From Aquibium carbonis (GTDB lineage: Bacteria > Pseudomonadota > Alphaproteobacteria > Rhizobiales > Rhizobiaceae), in NCBI RefSeq assembly GCF_003970795.1, contig NZ_RWKW01000035.1, forward strand, positions 124,001-188,000: a stretch of 64,000 nucleotides of DNA. Reading direction: 5' to 3'. This document shows positions 37,559-46,800 of this stretch, piece by piece. Made by a program: the position numbers and the translations under genes. The notes beneath the pieces were generated by a model. That model worked only from the letters and a program-made list of their open reading frames with translations, had not been told where the DNA came from and made no database searches. The stretch's first letter is position 1, and every line of letters starts with the position of its first letter.

Positions 37559-40500
37559 ATGCGCTTGATCGATTCCCTCGGGCTGAAACCGGGCCGCACC
37601 GGCTCCGTCGTGATCGACGGTGTCGCCGACGGCTATGAGGCCTTCGTGCTGGCCGAGATCGCGCGCGAAGCGGCCGGTGATCGGCCTTTGATCTATGTCG
37701 CTCGCGACGGCCAGCGCATTCCAGCCCTCGTGGAGGCACTGGGCTTTGCCGCGCCCGGCCTTCCGGTGCTGGAACTCCCGGCCTGGGACTGCCTGCCCTA
37801 TGACCGTGTCTCGCCCGGCGCCGATGCCGCCGCGCGCCGGCTCGATGCCCTGTCGGCGATGATCGCGCTTCAGGAAAACCCGCATCGCGCCATCATCCTG
37901 ACCACCGTCAACGCCATCCTGCAGCGCGTGCCGCCGGCCAAGCTGCTCGCCGCGCAATCCTTCTCCGTCAGGCCGGGAAACCAGGTCGACATGCAATCTC
38001 TGGTTGCAAGACTGGAGACGGGAGGGTTCGACCGGGTGGGCACGGTGCGCGACGTCGGCGACTACGCCGTGCGCGGTGGTATCCTCGATCTCTATGCGCC
38101 CGGCTGGACCGAGCCGCTGAGACTCGACTTTTTTGGCGACACGCTGGAATCGATCCGCGCCTTCGACCCCGCCACGCAGCGCACCACCAGCCAGCGTAAC
38201 GCCATGACATTGCAGGCGGCAAGCGAGGTGACGCTGACGCCCGAGACGATCAGCCGGTTCCGGCGCAACTACATCGAAACCTTCGGCGCGCCATCGCGGG
38301 AGGACGGGCTCTACGCCGCGGTCTCCGAGGGCCGCCGTTTCGCCGGCATGGAGCACTGGCTGCCGTTCTTCTACGAGAGCCTGGACACCATGTTCGACTA
38401 CGTGCCCCACGGGCCGGTGGTGTTCGACGCGCTGGCGCAGGAAGCGATGGTGGAGCGCCACACGCTGATCCTCGACCACTACGATGCGCGCAAGCGGCAG
38501 GCGTCTGGCAAGGGACTGGGTGACTCGACGCCCTACAACCCCACCCCGCCCGAGCGGCTCTATCTGGCGCCGCAGGACGTCCGACCGGCGGCCGGCGAAC
38601 GCCTGATCGTCGATCTGTCGCCCTTCGACGCGCCGAGGGGAGAGGGCAGGGCGATCCTGAAGGCGAAGTCGCGTGCGGGCCGATCCTTCGCCGCCGAGCG
38701 TGCCGACCCGAACGCCAACGTCTTCGACCATGCGGTGCGGCACATCGCCGAACTGCGCGCCGCCGGCCGCAAGACGCTGGTCGCCGGCTGGACGGAAGGC
38801 TCGCTCGACCGGCTAAGCCAGATCCTCGCCGAGCACGGGCTGGGCGGCATGACGCGCGTCGCCACTCTCGAGGAACTGGAAAGACTGGCGCCCGGCAAGA
38901 GCGGCATCGCCGTGCTGCCGCTGGAGACCGGCTTCGAAACCGACAAGATGGTCGTGATCGGCGAGCAGGACATCCTGGGCGACCGGCTCGTGCGCCGCGC
39001 CAAGCGCAAGCGGGCGTCCGACTTCATCTCCGAACTGGCCTCGCTCGCGGCCGGCGACATCATCGTCCACGCCGACCACGGCATCGGCCGTTTCATCGGG
39101 CTGCGAACGATCGAGGCAGCGGGCGCCCCGCACGATTGTCTGGAAATCCACTATGCCGGCGACGGGCGCCTGTTCCTGCCGGTCGAAAACATCGACCTCC
39201 TGTCGCGCTACGGCTCGGACGCCGCCGACACGACGCTGGACCGTCTGGGCGGCGGCGCCTGGCAGTCGCGCAAGGCCAAGCTCAAGAAGCGCCTGCTCGA
39301 CATGGCCGGCGACCTGATCCGCATCGCCGCCGAGCGCCAGATGCGCGGCGCGCCGGCCTTCCTGCCGCCCGAGGGGCTGTACGGCGAGTTCGCCGCGCGC
39401 TTCCCCTACGAGGAGACCGAGGACCAGCAGGCGGCCATCGACGCGGTGATCGACGATCTCGGCCTCGGCCGGCCAATGGACCGGCTGATCTGCGGCGACG
39501 TCGGCTTCGGCAAGACCGAGGTGGCGCTGCGCGCCGCCTTCCTGGCCGCCATGGAGGGCGTGCAGGTGGCCGTCGTGGTACCGACGACGCTTCTGGCCCG
39601 CCAGCATTTCAAGACCTTCTCGCAGCGTTTCGCCGGCCTTCCCGTGACGGTGCGCCAGGCCTCGCGCCTCGTCGGCGCCAAGGAATTGGCCGAGACCAAG
39701 AAGGGGCTCGCCGATGGCACGGTCGACATCGTCGTCGGCACGCATGCGCTGCTCGGCGCCGCGATCAGCTTCAAGCATCTCGGGCTCCTGATCATCGACG
39801 AGGAGCAGCATTTCGGCGTCAAGCACAAGGAGCGCCTGAAGGATCTGAAGAGCGACGTGCACGTGCTCACCCTGTCCGCGACGCCGATCCCGCGCACGCT
39901 GCAGCTGGCGCTGACGGGCGTGCGCGAACTGTCGCTGATCACCACCGCACCCGTCGACCGCATGGCGGTGCGCACCTTCATCTCCCCCTTCGACCCGCTG
40001 GTGATCCGCGAGACGCTGCTGCGTGAGCGCTACCGCGGCGGCCAGAGCTTTTACGTCGTGCCGCGCATCAGCGATCTGAAGGAAGTCGGTGATTTCCTGA
40101 GGGAACACGTGCCCGAGCTGAAGTTCGCCACCGCGCACGGGCAGATCGCGCCCGGCGAACTCGACGACATCATGAACGCCTTCTACGACGGCAAGTACGA
40201 CGTGCTCTTGTCGACCACGATCGTGGAATCCGGTCTCGACATCCCGACCGCCAACACGCTGATCGTCCACCGCGCCGACATGTTCGGCCTGGCCCAGCTC
40301 TACCAGCTGCGCGGCCGCGTCGGCCGTTCCAAGCTGCGCGCCTACGCCCTGTTCACGCTACCCGCCAACCGCACCATGACCCAGACTGCCGAGCGGCGGC
40401 TGAAGGTGCTGCAATCGCTCGACACACTGGGCGCCGGTTTTCAGCTCGCCAGCCACGACCTCGACATCCGCGGCGCCGGCAACCTGCTCGGCGAGGAGCA

Positions 40501-41056
40501 ATCGGGCCACATCAAGGAGGTCGGCTTCGAGCTCTACCAGCAGATGCTGGAGGAGGCGGTGGCCGAGATCCGCGGCACCGGCGAGGTCTCGGACGGCTCC
40601 TGGTCGCCGCAGATCACCGTCGGCACCGCCGTGATGATCCCCGAGAGCTACGTGCCCGACCTGCAGCTCAGGCTGGCGCTCTACCGCCGTCTGGCCGACC
40701 TCCAGTCCACCGCCGAGATCGACAGCTTCGGCGCCGAGCTGATCGACCGCTTCGGCCCGCTGCCCGACGAGGTGCAGCACCTCTTGAAGATCGTCTACAT
40801 CAAGGCGCTTTGCCGCAAGGCCAACGTCGAGAAGCTCGACGCCGGGCCGAAGGGCGTCGTCGTCCAGTTCCGCGACAAGACCTTCGCCGATCCGGCCGGG
40901 CTGGTGAAGATGATCGCCGAGCAGGGCTCGCTGGCAAAAATCCGCCCCGATCAGGGCGTGGTCTTCATCCGCGACTGGCCGAACCCCGAGAAGCGCCTGG
41001 CCGGCGCGGCGGTGGTGATGACGCAGTTGGCAAGGCTGGCGGAGAAGGCGGGGTAG
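37559..41056 (+). CDS. mfd: Transcription-repair coupling factor Mfd
   Basis: A 1165-residue Mfd. The UvrB-like N-terminal part is followed by an RNA polymerase-interacting region (LASLAAGDIIVHADHGIGRF) and a RecG-like translocase with GDVGFGKTEVALRAA, DEEQHFGVKHKE, SATPIPRTLQ and LRGRVGRSKLRAYA, then the C-terminal TRCF domain. It pushes stalled RNA polymerase off damaged DNA and recruits UvrA. It ends 32 bases before the AT-rich three-gene island, whose last gene is convergent with it. Confidence 0.97.
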   Translation: MRLIDSLGLKPGRTGSVVIDGVADGYEAFVLAEIAREAAGDRPLIYVARDGQRIPALVEALGFAAPGLPVLELPAWDCLPYDRVSPGADAAARRLDALSAMIALQENPHRAIILTTVNAILQRVPPAKLLAAQSFSVRPGNQVDMQSLVARLETGGFDRVGTVRDVGDYAVRGGILDLYAPGWTEPLRLDFFGDTLESIRAFDPATQRTTSQRNAMTLQAASEVTLTPETISRFRRNYIETFGAPSREDGLYAAVSEGRRFAGMEHWLPFFYESLDTMFDYVPHGPVVFDALAQEAMVERHTLILDHYDARKRQASGKGLGDSTPYNPTPPERLYLAPQDVRPAAGERLIVDLSPFDAPRGEGRAILKAKSRAGRSFAAERADPNANVFDHAVRHIAELRAAGRKTLVAGWTEGSLDRLSQILAEHGLGGMTRVATLEELERLAPGKSGIAVLPLETGFETDKMVVIGEQDILGDRLVRRAKRKRASDFISELASLAAGDIIVHADHGIGRFIGLRTIEAAGAPHDCLEIHYAGDGRLFLPVENIDLLSRYGSDAADTTLDRLGGGAWQSRKAKLKKRLLDMAGDLIRIAAERQMRGAPAFLPPEGLYGEFAARFPYEETEDQQAAIDAVIDDLGLGRPMDRLICGDVGFGKTEVALRAAFLAAMEGVQVAVVVPTTLLARQHFKTFSQRFAGLPVTVRQASRLVGAKELAETKKGLADGTVDIVVGTHALLGAAISFKHLGLLIIDEEQHFGVKHKERLKDLKSDVHVLTLSATPIPRTLQLALTGVRELSLITTAPVDRMAVRTFISPFDPLVIRETLLRERYRGGQSFYVVPRISDLKEVGDFLREHVPELKFATAHGQIAPGELDDIMNAFYDGKYDVLLSTTIVESGLDIPTANTLIVHRADMFGLAQLYQLRGRVGRSKLRAYALFTLPANRTMTQTAERRLKVLQSLDTLGAGFQLASHDLDIRGAGNLLGEEQSGHIKEVGFELYQQMLEEAVAEIRGTGEVSDGSWSPQITVGTAVMIPESYVPDLQLRLALYRRLADLQSTAEIDSFGAELIDRFGPLPDEVQHLLKIVYIKALCRKANVEKLDAGPKGVVVQFRDKTFADPAGLVKMIAEQGSLAKIRPDQGVVFIRDWPNPEKRLAGAAVVMTQLARLAEKAG

Positions 41057-41088
41057 GGCGCGGGCGGGGTCTTGTACCCAAAGTTGCT

Positions 41089-41799
41089 TCAGCTTCTGAC
41101 AACCCTACCCGCAGGCTGCCGCAAAGCAACGCGATTCCACGAAAGTGGCCGAGAGCTCCAATGTTCTTGGATGGCCTGCGAGAAATCGGGCCTGACAAGC
41201 TTCGCTCGGGCAATGCAACCGGTTTCATCCTCGGTTCGGATAACGAGCCCTTCTATCGCACCATCTCTGAACTGACTACGCACATTGAGTAGAAGGTCAG
41301 TTAGCTGATGTAGCGCAAAATGTCCTCTTGCGATTTCCGGTACGGTGCTGAGGCCACCTTTTTGAGCAAGCGTATTCCTGTCAATGGTGGTAAGGAATTC
41401 TTTTTTCTCACGACAGTAGACGTCGAATAGAAGAAACCAGTCTGGTAAACGATCGTAAAATAGTGAGTGGGTTGCCGCACACCATTCACCGAATAATATC
41501 AGCTTCGGTTCTAGAACCTTTTCCAGGCTCTCCCGCCTCTCCCCAAGCCAAGAATTAAGACGTGCAAACTGTCCCCGATAGGGCATTGAAATATAAGATC
41601 CCCTGTTTTGCAGTAATATCTCAAAATCGTCGGCGCGTGATATCCCGAGGTTGGCTCCATCAACTTTTTCTTCAACAATTACGACAGAATCCAAAAAATC
41701 TTGAATCTCATGTGGCAAAAGAACCTTGTCTCCGCGCGGTTTATCTTTACCGAGCCAAGCTAGGTGTGGAGTATGAGGAAACCGAAAGAAGTCAGTCAT
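41089..41799 (-). CDS. Rnl2-like RNA ligase, single nucleotidyltransferase domain
   Basis: A 236-residue protein carrying all covalent nucleotidyltransferase motifs in order: motif I EEKVDGANLG with adenylated Lys45, a conserved RGS at 66-68, motif III LFGEWCAATHSLFY (103-115), IIIa FLLFDVY (122-128), IV EGLVIR (183-188) and V RAKLVR (198-203). T4 Rnl2 has an extra C-terminal domain (334 residues), which is absent here. Such enzymes join or seal 3'-OH/5'-phosphate RNA ends with ATP. The ATG overlaps the PIN gene stop (ATGA), so it is the third gene of a coupled minus-strand operon. Base composition is much more AT-rich than the flanks, except at the very 3' end. Confidence 0.85.
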   Translation of the reverse strand: MTDFFRFPHTPHLAWLGKDKPRGDKVLLPHEIQDFLDSVVIVEEKVDGANLGISRADDFEILLQNRGSYISMPYRGQFARLNSWLGERRESLEKVLEPKLILFGEWCAATHSLFYDRLPDWFLLFDVYCREKKEFLTTIDRNTLAQKGGLSTVPEIARGHFALHQLTDLLLNVRSQFRDGAIEGLVIRTEDETGCIARAKLVRPDFSQAIQEHWSSRPLSWNRVALRQPAGRVVRS

Positions 41800-42329
41800 T
41801 TTGGCAACTTAGGAGATGCATTATTCGGAAATTTTACTTTGTAGAAATGACAGGCATCCTCCGGGCACAAAAATTCTACTGCGATGCCATGTTTCCTGAG
41901 CGTCTCCCACCAATCCAACCATTTGCAGTCTGCGGCCTGCAAAATCTTCGGCTTCTCTGGGTGGGCGTTCGCTACTGCCGCAAATTTTCGATCGGGAGCA
42001 TCGAAGTGTGGCTCAAGACGCTGATCTGGAAATTCAACAAATTGATCGGACCCTATTTCTGTAATCGTTACCTGCTCAACATAAGTTTGATTGCGTTGAT
42101 TTTGGAGTAACCATTTTAAGAATACGTCGCCGACCCCCTTCGGTTGGTTCGGATGAGTTTTATTCTGGTATTCGCGGAGAATGTGGAAGCAATCATCAAT
42201 TACTGTAATTCCGCGCTTCTGTTGCATGAGAAGGCGTTCTATGCAGCGCTGCCTGCATTCGTCGGAAATTCCTTCGTGATTGCCATTGGCAACCAAGAGG
42301 ACATTTGTATCGATAACAGCATAAACCAT
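41796..42329 (-). CDS. PIN-domain ribonuclease-like protein
   Basis: A 177-residue protein with the PIN fold signature: VIDTNVLL near the N-terminus (Asp7), a central LREYQNK (Glu53), then DRKFAAVA (Asp113) and LQAADCKW (Asp134), matching the metal-binding acidic quartet. PIN domains are Mg/Mn-dependent nucleases, mostly acting on RNA. It is not paired with a small VapB-like antitoxin but lies between an ATPase and an RNA ligase. The ATG at 42329 shares one base with the ATPase stop; a TTG one codon earlier is also possible. AT-rich like its two partners. Confidence 0.8.
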   Translation of the reverse strand: MVYAVIDTNVLLVANGNHEGISDECRQRCIERLLMQQKRGITVIDDCFHILREYQNKTHPNQPKGVGDVFLKWLLQNQRNQTYVEQVTITEIGSDQFVEFPDQRLEPHFDAPDRKFAAVANAHPEKPKILQAADCKWLDWWETLRKHGIAVEFLCPEDACHFYKVKFPNNASPKLPK

Positions 42330-43720
42330 CAATTATTTAGAACCGATTTCGTTCGTGATTTCTTCTTGATGGCCGCAAGTGTTCTTGCACTTATATCTTC
42401 CATCTCGTCTCCGAAGAAATTTTCTGGCCAGTTAATAATTTCTCCGTCTTCATTGATTTGAAGATCCTCAATTTCGGTGAATCCTCTCCTATTCCTTACA
42501 AAATAGACAGCCACCTCTTCCTTCTGAATCGCTCCCTCAGCTACTCGTCTCTGCAAACGATTAAGGAAATGCTCCGAATGCGTTTCGATTACAAGTTGCG
42601 TCCTTCGCGGCGCACCTTCCTCGTAAGAATGGATTGCGCTGATAAACGCATCGGCAAGTACGGATTGCGCTTTGGGATGGAGATGAATTTCCGGCTGCTC
42701 CATCCAAACAGTGGAACCTACAGGGGAATAGAAGGCTTGCACCAGTGCGGGAAGAACCTGCGAAACACCAAAACCTACGTCAGTTAGTTTAACCTCTGGT
42801 GCCGTGGTCTGTGTTTTCACGAGGACTTCATATTCTTTGCGCCCCTCCGCGACGGCCTTCACGCGGAAATTAGCAATAATACCGAGGTCGACTAGCCAAG
42901 ATGCGATAAACTCATCAAAACGCATTTTGCTACGCTTGTGGCCGCGATTGAGCTTGCGTCCTTCTGCCGCCGCCGAAAGTAGCGCGGCAATCGCACTTTC
43001 CCCCTGTTGGCCTACATCCGGTGGGCTATCGCCAGACCATTGGTACACCCGGCGGGGAGGGCTTCTCAGGGGACCGAGAAAGTAAAGCTCATCCAGGATA
43101 CGTTCGGTTTCTAGCGCGAACTCAGCTAAGAAGTCAGCATTTTGGTATCGCAGGAGCGTACGATCTGCAAATCGGTAGAATTTTTCAGGCGGCTCCGCCG
43201 GCCACTTACGACCTTGAGCGTGAACAAGGCGCAGTGGCGAGGCTTCAAGAAATCCACCGCTACCTTTTCGACCGTGAGTGATCTCAAGCGCGGCTATATT
43301 TCCATCAAACAACTTGTACTCGACCTTTTCAGCGATCGGCTGCCCCGACTTGTCCGCCCGTAATGTCGAATGGAGATACAGGTGATCTCCGGAGTAGTCT
43401 TCCGACCGGGTCAGTGGGTTTTTTACATGCAGCCGATTTGGGAGCCGCCATTTCAAGGCAAATTCAATAGGCAGAGTAAGATTATGGCCATGAACGCAAT
43501 CAGCAAAAGTACCCAGATCGATCAAAGAATTTTCATCGCCAAGATGTAGAGCGCGTTTTCGGTCAGAAATCTGAACCGTCTGTTTCAAAGCGAGAAGTAA
43601 GTGCCCAAGACTGGATTTTCCAGAGCTGTTTCCGCCAAATATAACAGTTAGAGGAGCAAGGCGAATAGAGCCCGTATCCTGCCATGCCTTGAAGTTTTTC
43701 ACCTGCAATTCGACGAGCAT
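42329..43720 (-). CDS. AAA/ABC-type ATPase with DUF3696 C-terminus (OLD/SMC-like)
   Basis: A 463-residue ATPase. Its opening, ELQVKNFKAW, and Walker A GGNSSGKSS (29-37) are typical of RecF/SMC/OLD-like ATPases. An ABC-signature-like DVGFGVSQVLP (314-324), Walker B TVWMEQPEIHLHP (337-349) and a switch His in ETHSEHF (379-385) follow. The last ~50 residues (INEDGEIINWPENFF) match DUF3696. Similar ATPases act as sensors or activators of nucleases in several phage-defence systems. A ribosome site (TAGGA) lies 7 bases upstream. First gene of the three-gene operon. No mobility gene is near. Confidence 0.85.
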   Translation of the reverse strand: MLVELQVKNFKAWQDTGSIRLAPLTVIFGGNSSGKSSLGHLLLALKQTVQISDRKRALHLGDENSLIDLGTFADCVHGHNLTLPIEFALKWRLPNRLHVKNPLTRSEDYSGDHLYLHSTLRADKSGQPIAEKVEYKLFDGNIAALEITHGRKGSGGFLEASPLRLVHAQGRKWPAEPPEKFYRFADRTLLRYQNADFLAEFALETERILDELYFLGPLRSPPRRVYQWSGDSPPDVGQQGESAIAALLSAAAEGRKLNRGHKRSKMRFDEFIASWLVDLGIIANFRVKAVAEGRKEYEVLVKTQTTAPEVKLTDVGFGVSQVLPALVQAFYSPVGSTVWMEQPEIHLHPKAQSVLADAFISAIHSYEEGAPRRTQLVIETHSEHFLNRLQRRVAEGAIQKEEVAVYFVRNRRGFTEIEDLQINEDGEIINWPENFFGDEMEDISARTLAAIKKKSRTKSVLNN

Positions 43721-43995
43721 CTCATTGTCCTAGAATTTTTCTTTTGCTAGCACGACTTAAGCGGTTCCCGCCAATCGCTTCAGGGCTGTCTTTGATCTGA
43801 AAAACCCTTTCCTTGCGGTAGAGAAGTCCCCGTTTGGGGCTAATGTGTATCGAGAGGCTGCACTACGTGGTTGACATATTCACTAGCGATTTAACGTAAC
43901 CCGACAATCTTTTTTCGGTACATCTTGCGATACGCGGTTGGCCGTCAGCCTTTTACCCTGCCTTCACTCTCCCTCCAACTCCTCCCATCTCCCCC
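43721..43995. other. AT-rich non-coding stretch upstream of the three-gene island
   Basis: These 275 bases between the ATPase start and the DsbA-like gene stop hold no credible gene. They must contain the island promoter on the minus strand, but no strong -35/-10 pair was found. A small hairpin (AGTCCCC GTTT GGGGCT) lies at 43825-43841. Composition returns to GC-rich near 43960. Confidence 0.5.
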
Positions 43996-44664
43996 TCACC
44001 CCTTCTCCGCCGCCACCTGCCTGATCGCGTCGGCCAGTGTCTGCGGGTCCTGCGCGCCCATCACGGCATATTTGTTTTCGAGGATGAAGCACGGCACGCC
44101 GCGCACGCCCATGCGCGAGGCGGTGGCGATTTCCTCGGTCACAGCGTCGCGGTCGGCGTCGGTGGGGAGAAGCGTCTCGACCACGGCCGCGTCCATGCCG
44201 GCGTCGCGGGCGGCTGCGATCAGTTCTGTGGGGTCGCCGACATTTCGGCCTTCCTGGAAATAGAGCTCGAACAGCCGGCGGGCGAGCCGGTTCTGGATTT
44301 CGGGACCGGCCGAGCCCGCCCAGCGGATGACCCGGTGCGCGTCGAGCGTGTTCGGCGCGACCGTGATGGCGTCGAAGGCGAAGGGAATGCCTTCGGCCTG
44401 GCCGGACCCGACCAGAGTGTCATGCGCCTGCTTCAGCCGATCGGCGCTGCCGAACTTCGCCAGCATGTAGGCCTTGCGCTCGAGCCCTTCGGCCGGGATC
44501 GTCGGATCGAGCTGGTAGGGCCGCCAGCGGACGTCGACCTCGATGCCGTCGGCAAGCGCGATGGCGCGGTCGAGGCGTTTCTGGCCGAGGAAGCACCAGG
44601 GACACACGACGTCGGAAATGACGTCGATGCGGACGGTCTGCGGCTGGGTCAAGGCGGCCTCCAT
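43996..44664 (-). CDS. DsbA-family oxidoreductase (FrnE-like)
   Basis: A 222-residue thioredoxin-fold protein with the active-site motif CPWC (DVVCPWCFLGQKRL) and the helical insert of the DsbA/FrnE/2-hydroxychromene isomerase group. The conserved cis-Pro lies in GVRGVPCFILENKYAV. There is no signal peptide, so it acts in the cytosol. FrnE-type proteins have been linked to oxidative-stress tolerance. Substrate unknown. The start at 44664 fits the family; the frame runs further upstream without support. Confidence 0.88.
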   Translation of the reverse strand: MEAALTQPQTVRIDVISDVVCPWCFLGQKRLDRAIALADGIEVDVRWRPYQLDPTIPAEGLERKAYMLAKFGSADRLKQAHDTLVGSGQAEGIPFAFDAITVAPNTLDAHRVIRWAGSAGPEIQNRLARRLFELYFQEGRNVGDPTELIAAARDAGMDAAVVETLLPTDADRDAVTEEIATASRMGVRGVPCFILENKYAVMGAQDPQTLADAIRQVAAEKG

Positions 44665-44740
44665 CTGTGCTGATCCGCGAGAACTTAGCGCGATGCGGCG
44701 AAGCGGGCCATGCCGTCGCGCATCCACCATCCGTGCCGTG

Positions 44741-46546
44741 TCAGTCGCCGACGCGCCACCAGGTCGGCAGCTGGTAGCCGTAGAGCGGCGTCTGGCCGGC
44801 ATGCTCGATCCGCGCCCAGCGCCCGACCCATTGCTCGCCCTGATGATAGAGCGGAACGACATAGGCACCGGACAGCAGCGCCCGGTCGAGCGCCCGCACG
44901 GCGTCGATGAAATCGCCGCGCTCGCGGGCCTGGAGAAGCGTCTCGATCAGCGCGTCGACGGCAGGCTCGGCGACGCCTGCGAAGTTCCAGGAGCCGGGCG
45001 CGTCCTTCGAGGCCGAGCCCCAGCGGCCGACCTGCTCGACGCCGGGGGAAAGCGAGGCGGTGTAGTTGGCCAGGATGACGTCATAGTCGCGGGTCAGGAG
45101 CCTTTGCTGGTACTGCGCCGCGTCGACCGAGCGGATCGTGGCCTCGATGCCGAGGCTGGCCAGCGTGCGCTGCCAGGCCAGCGCCAGTTCCTGTCCGCCA
45201 TTGGCCCGCAGCATGATCTCGAAGGCGAAGGGCCGTCCGTCGGCGTTGACCATCTTGCGGTCCTGCATGGTGTAGCCGGCGGCCTTCAGCGCTTCGAAGC
45301 CCTGGCGCAGGAAGGAACGGTCGCGGCCGGTGCCGTCCGATACGGGTGGCGCCCAGGCGCCGTCCATGATCTCCGGCGCGACCGCGTCGGGGAAGGGGGC
45401 GAGCAACGCCTTTTCCGCCTCGTTTGCCGGCACGCCCTGCGAGCCGAGTTCGGACCCGTCCCAGTAGCTCCGGGTGCGCCTGTAGACGCCGGAAAACAGG
45501 TTCTGGTTCGCCCATTCGAAATCGAACAGCCCGGCGAGCGCCTGGCGCGTCGCGCGGTCCTGGAACAGGGGTCGCCGCGTGTTCATGACGAAGCCGTACA
45601 TGCCGGAGGGCAGGCCGCTGCGAAAGGTGTCCTTCGCCACCTCGCCGGACGACACCGCGGGGAAACCGTAGTCGTTCGTCCAGCGGGTGGAGCTGCCTTC
45701 CGGAAAAATGTCGACGAGACCCTTCTTGAAGGCCTCGAACATGGTGTTTTCGTCCCGGTAGTAGTTGAGGCGGATCTCGTCGTAATTGTCGAAGCCGCGC
45801 TTGGAGGGAATGTCCTTGCCCCAGTAGTCGGGATCCCGCCGAAGCACGAGGAGTTCCCCGGGGCGCACCGTCTGGATGCGATAGGGGCCGCTGCCGATCA
45901 TCGGCTTCAGCGTCGACTTGGCGAAGTTCTCCGCGTCGATGGCGTGTTTCGGCAGCACCGGCATGAGGCCGATGATCAGCGGCAGTTCGCGATCCGGCAT
46001 TTCGAAGGTGAACCGCACGCCGCGCTCGCCCACCTTCTCCATCGCCGACAGCTTGTTGACGGTGGTGGCGTAGCGGGGAAAGCCCTTGTCGCGCAGCAGC
46101 TCGAAGGTGAAGATCACGTCCTCGGGCGTCACCGGTTCGCCGTCGGAGAAGCGGGCGCGGGCGTCGAGCGTGAACTCGGCATAGGTGCGGTCGTCGTCGG
46201 TGTCGATCGATTCGGCCAGCAGCGGGTAGAGCGCGAAGGGTTCGTCGTAGGACCGCATCATCAACGTCTCGAAGACGTTGTTGCCGTAGGTCAAATCGAG
46301 GATGCCGCGCACCGCCGAGCCCTGGATGATCAGCGGATTGAGGCTGTCGAACGTGCCCTGGACGGCATAGTTGACGGTCCCGCCCTTCGGCGCATCCGGG
46401 TTGGCGTAGGGCAGGTGCTCGAAATCGGCCGGCAAGGCCGGTTCGCCATGCATGGAAATGGCATGGCGGGGCTCCGCCACAGCTGGTGAGCCGATGACGG
46501 GGAGGGACAGGACCGCGAGGGCCGACAGTGTCTTGAAGAGTCTCAT
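44741..46546 (-). CDS. ABC transporter periplasmic peptide-binding protein (family 5, YejA-like)
   Basis: A 601-residue family 5 solute-binding protein with a Sec signal peptide (FKTLSALAVLSLPVIGSPAVA). The SBP_bac_5 pattern is clear: FDSLNPLIIQG, LMMRSYDEPFALYPLLAES, FSDGEPVTPEDVIFTFELL and GSGPYRI. Size and sequence resemble YejA/microcin C-type oligopeptide-binding proteins. No permease or ATPase genes are adjacent, so its transporter partners must be elsewhere or it is an orphan. Gene orientation and spacing suggest a single-gene unit. Confidence 0.9.
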   Translation of the reverse strand: MRLFKTLSALAVLSLPVIGSPAVAEPRHAISMHGEPALPADFEHLPYANPDAPKGGTVNYAVQGTFDSLNPLIIQGSAVRGILDLTYGNNVFETLMMRSYDEPFALYPLLAESIDTDDDRTYAEFTLDARARFSDGEPVTPEDVIFTFELLRDKGFPRYATTVNKLSAMEKVGERGVRFTFEMPDRELPLIIGLMPVLPKHAIDAENFAKSTLKPMIGSGPYRIQTVRPGELLVLRRDPDYWGKDIPSKRGFDNYDEIRLNYYRDENTMFEAFKKGLVDIFPEGSSTRWTNDYGFPAVSSGEVAKDTFRSGLPSGMYGFVMNTRRPLFQDRATRQALAGLFDFEWANQNLFSGVYRRTRSYWDGSELGSQGVPANEAEKALLAPFPDAVAPEIMDGAWAPPVSDGTGRDRSFLRQGFEALKAAGYTMQDRKMVNADGRPFAFEIMLRANGGQELALAWQRTLASLGIEATIRSVDAAQYQQRLLTRDYDVILANYTASLSPGVEQVGRWGSASKDAPGSWNFAGVAEPAVDALIETLLQARERGDFIDAVRALDRALLSGAYVVPLYHQGEQWVGRWARIEHAGQTPLYGYQLPTWWRVGD

Positions 46547-46800
46547 GGGGGCTGTCGCCGAATGGGTGGATGATTCGAAGGCACCGTAACACGATCGGGG
46601 CGTCATTCCCTCATCGCGGCAGAAAGCGGCGTGTTTCCGGTCGACCATACTGGATTCGGCTCGGCTGGCGGTGTAACAGGCGGCGGCAGGATAATCATCG
46701 GTCAGCCCGGACAGCGCCGCCAAGTCATGCTGTCGCCTCATTTGGCCAACATTGAGCGGTCAAGGTTCCAGGCACCGAAACTCGAGAGGAAACGCCACCG

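Noticed and set aside
38813-40270. Long minus-strand frame within mfd
   Set aside because: Low-complexity His/Arg/Asp-rich translation antisense to intact helicase motifs.
41562-42110. 182-residue plus-strand frame in the AT-rich island
   Set aside because: Lies antisense to the PIN and ligase genes, which have complete catalytic motifs. No recognisable domain or ribosome site.
43872-43895. Plus-strand TTGACA in the region upstream of the island
   Set aside because: No matching -10 at proper spacing and no plus-strand gene downstream.
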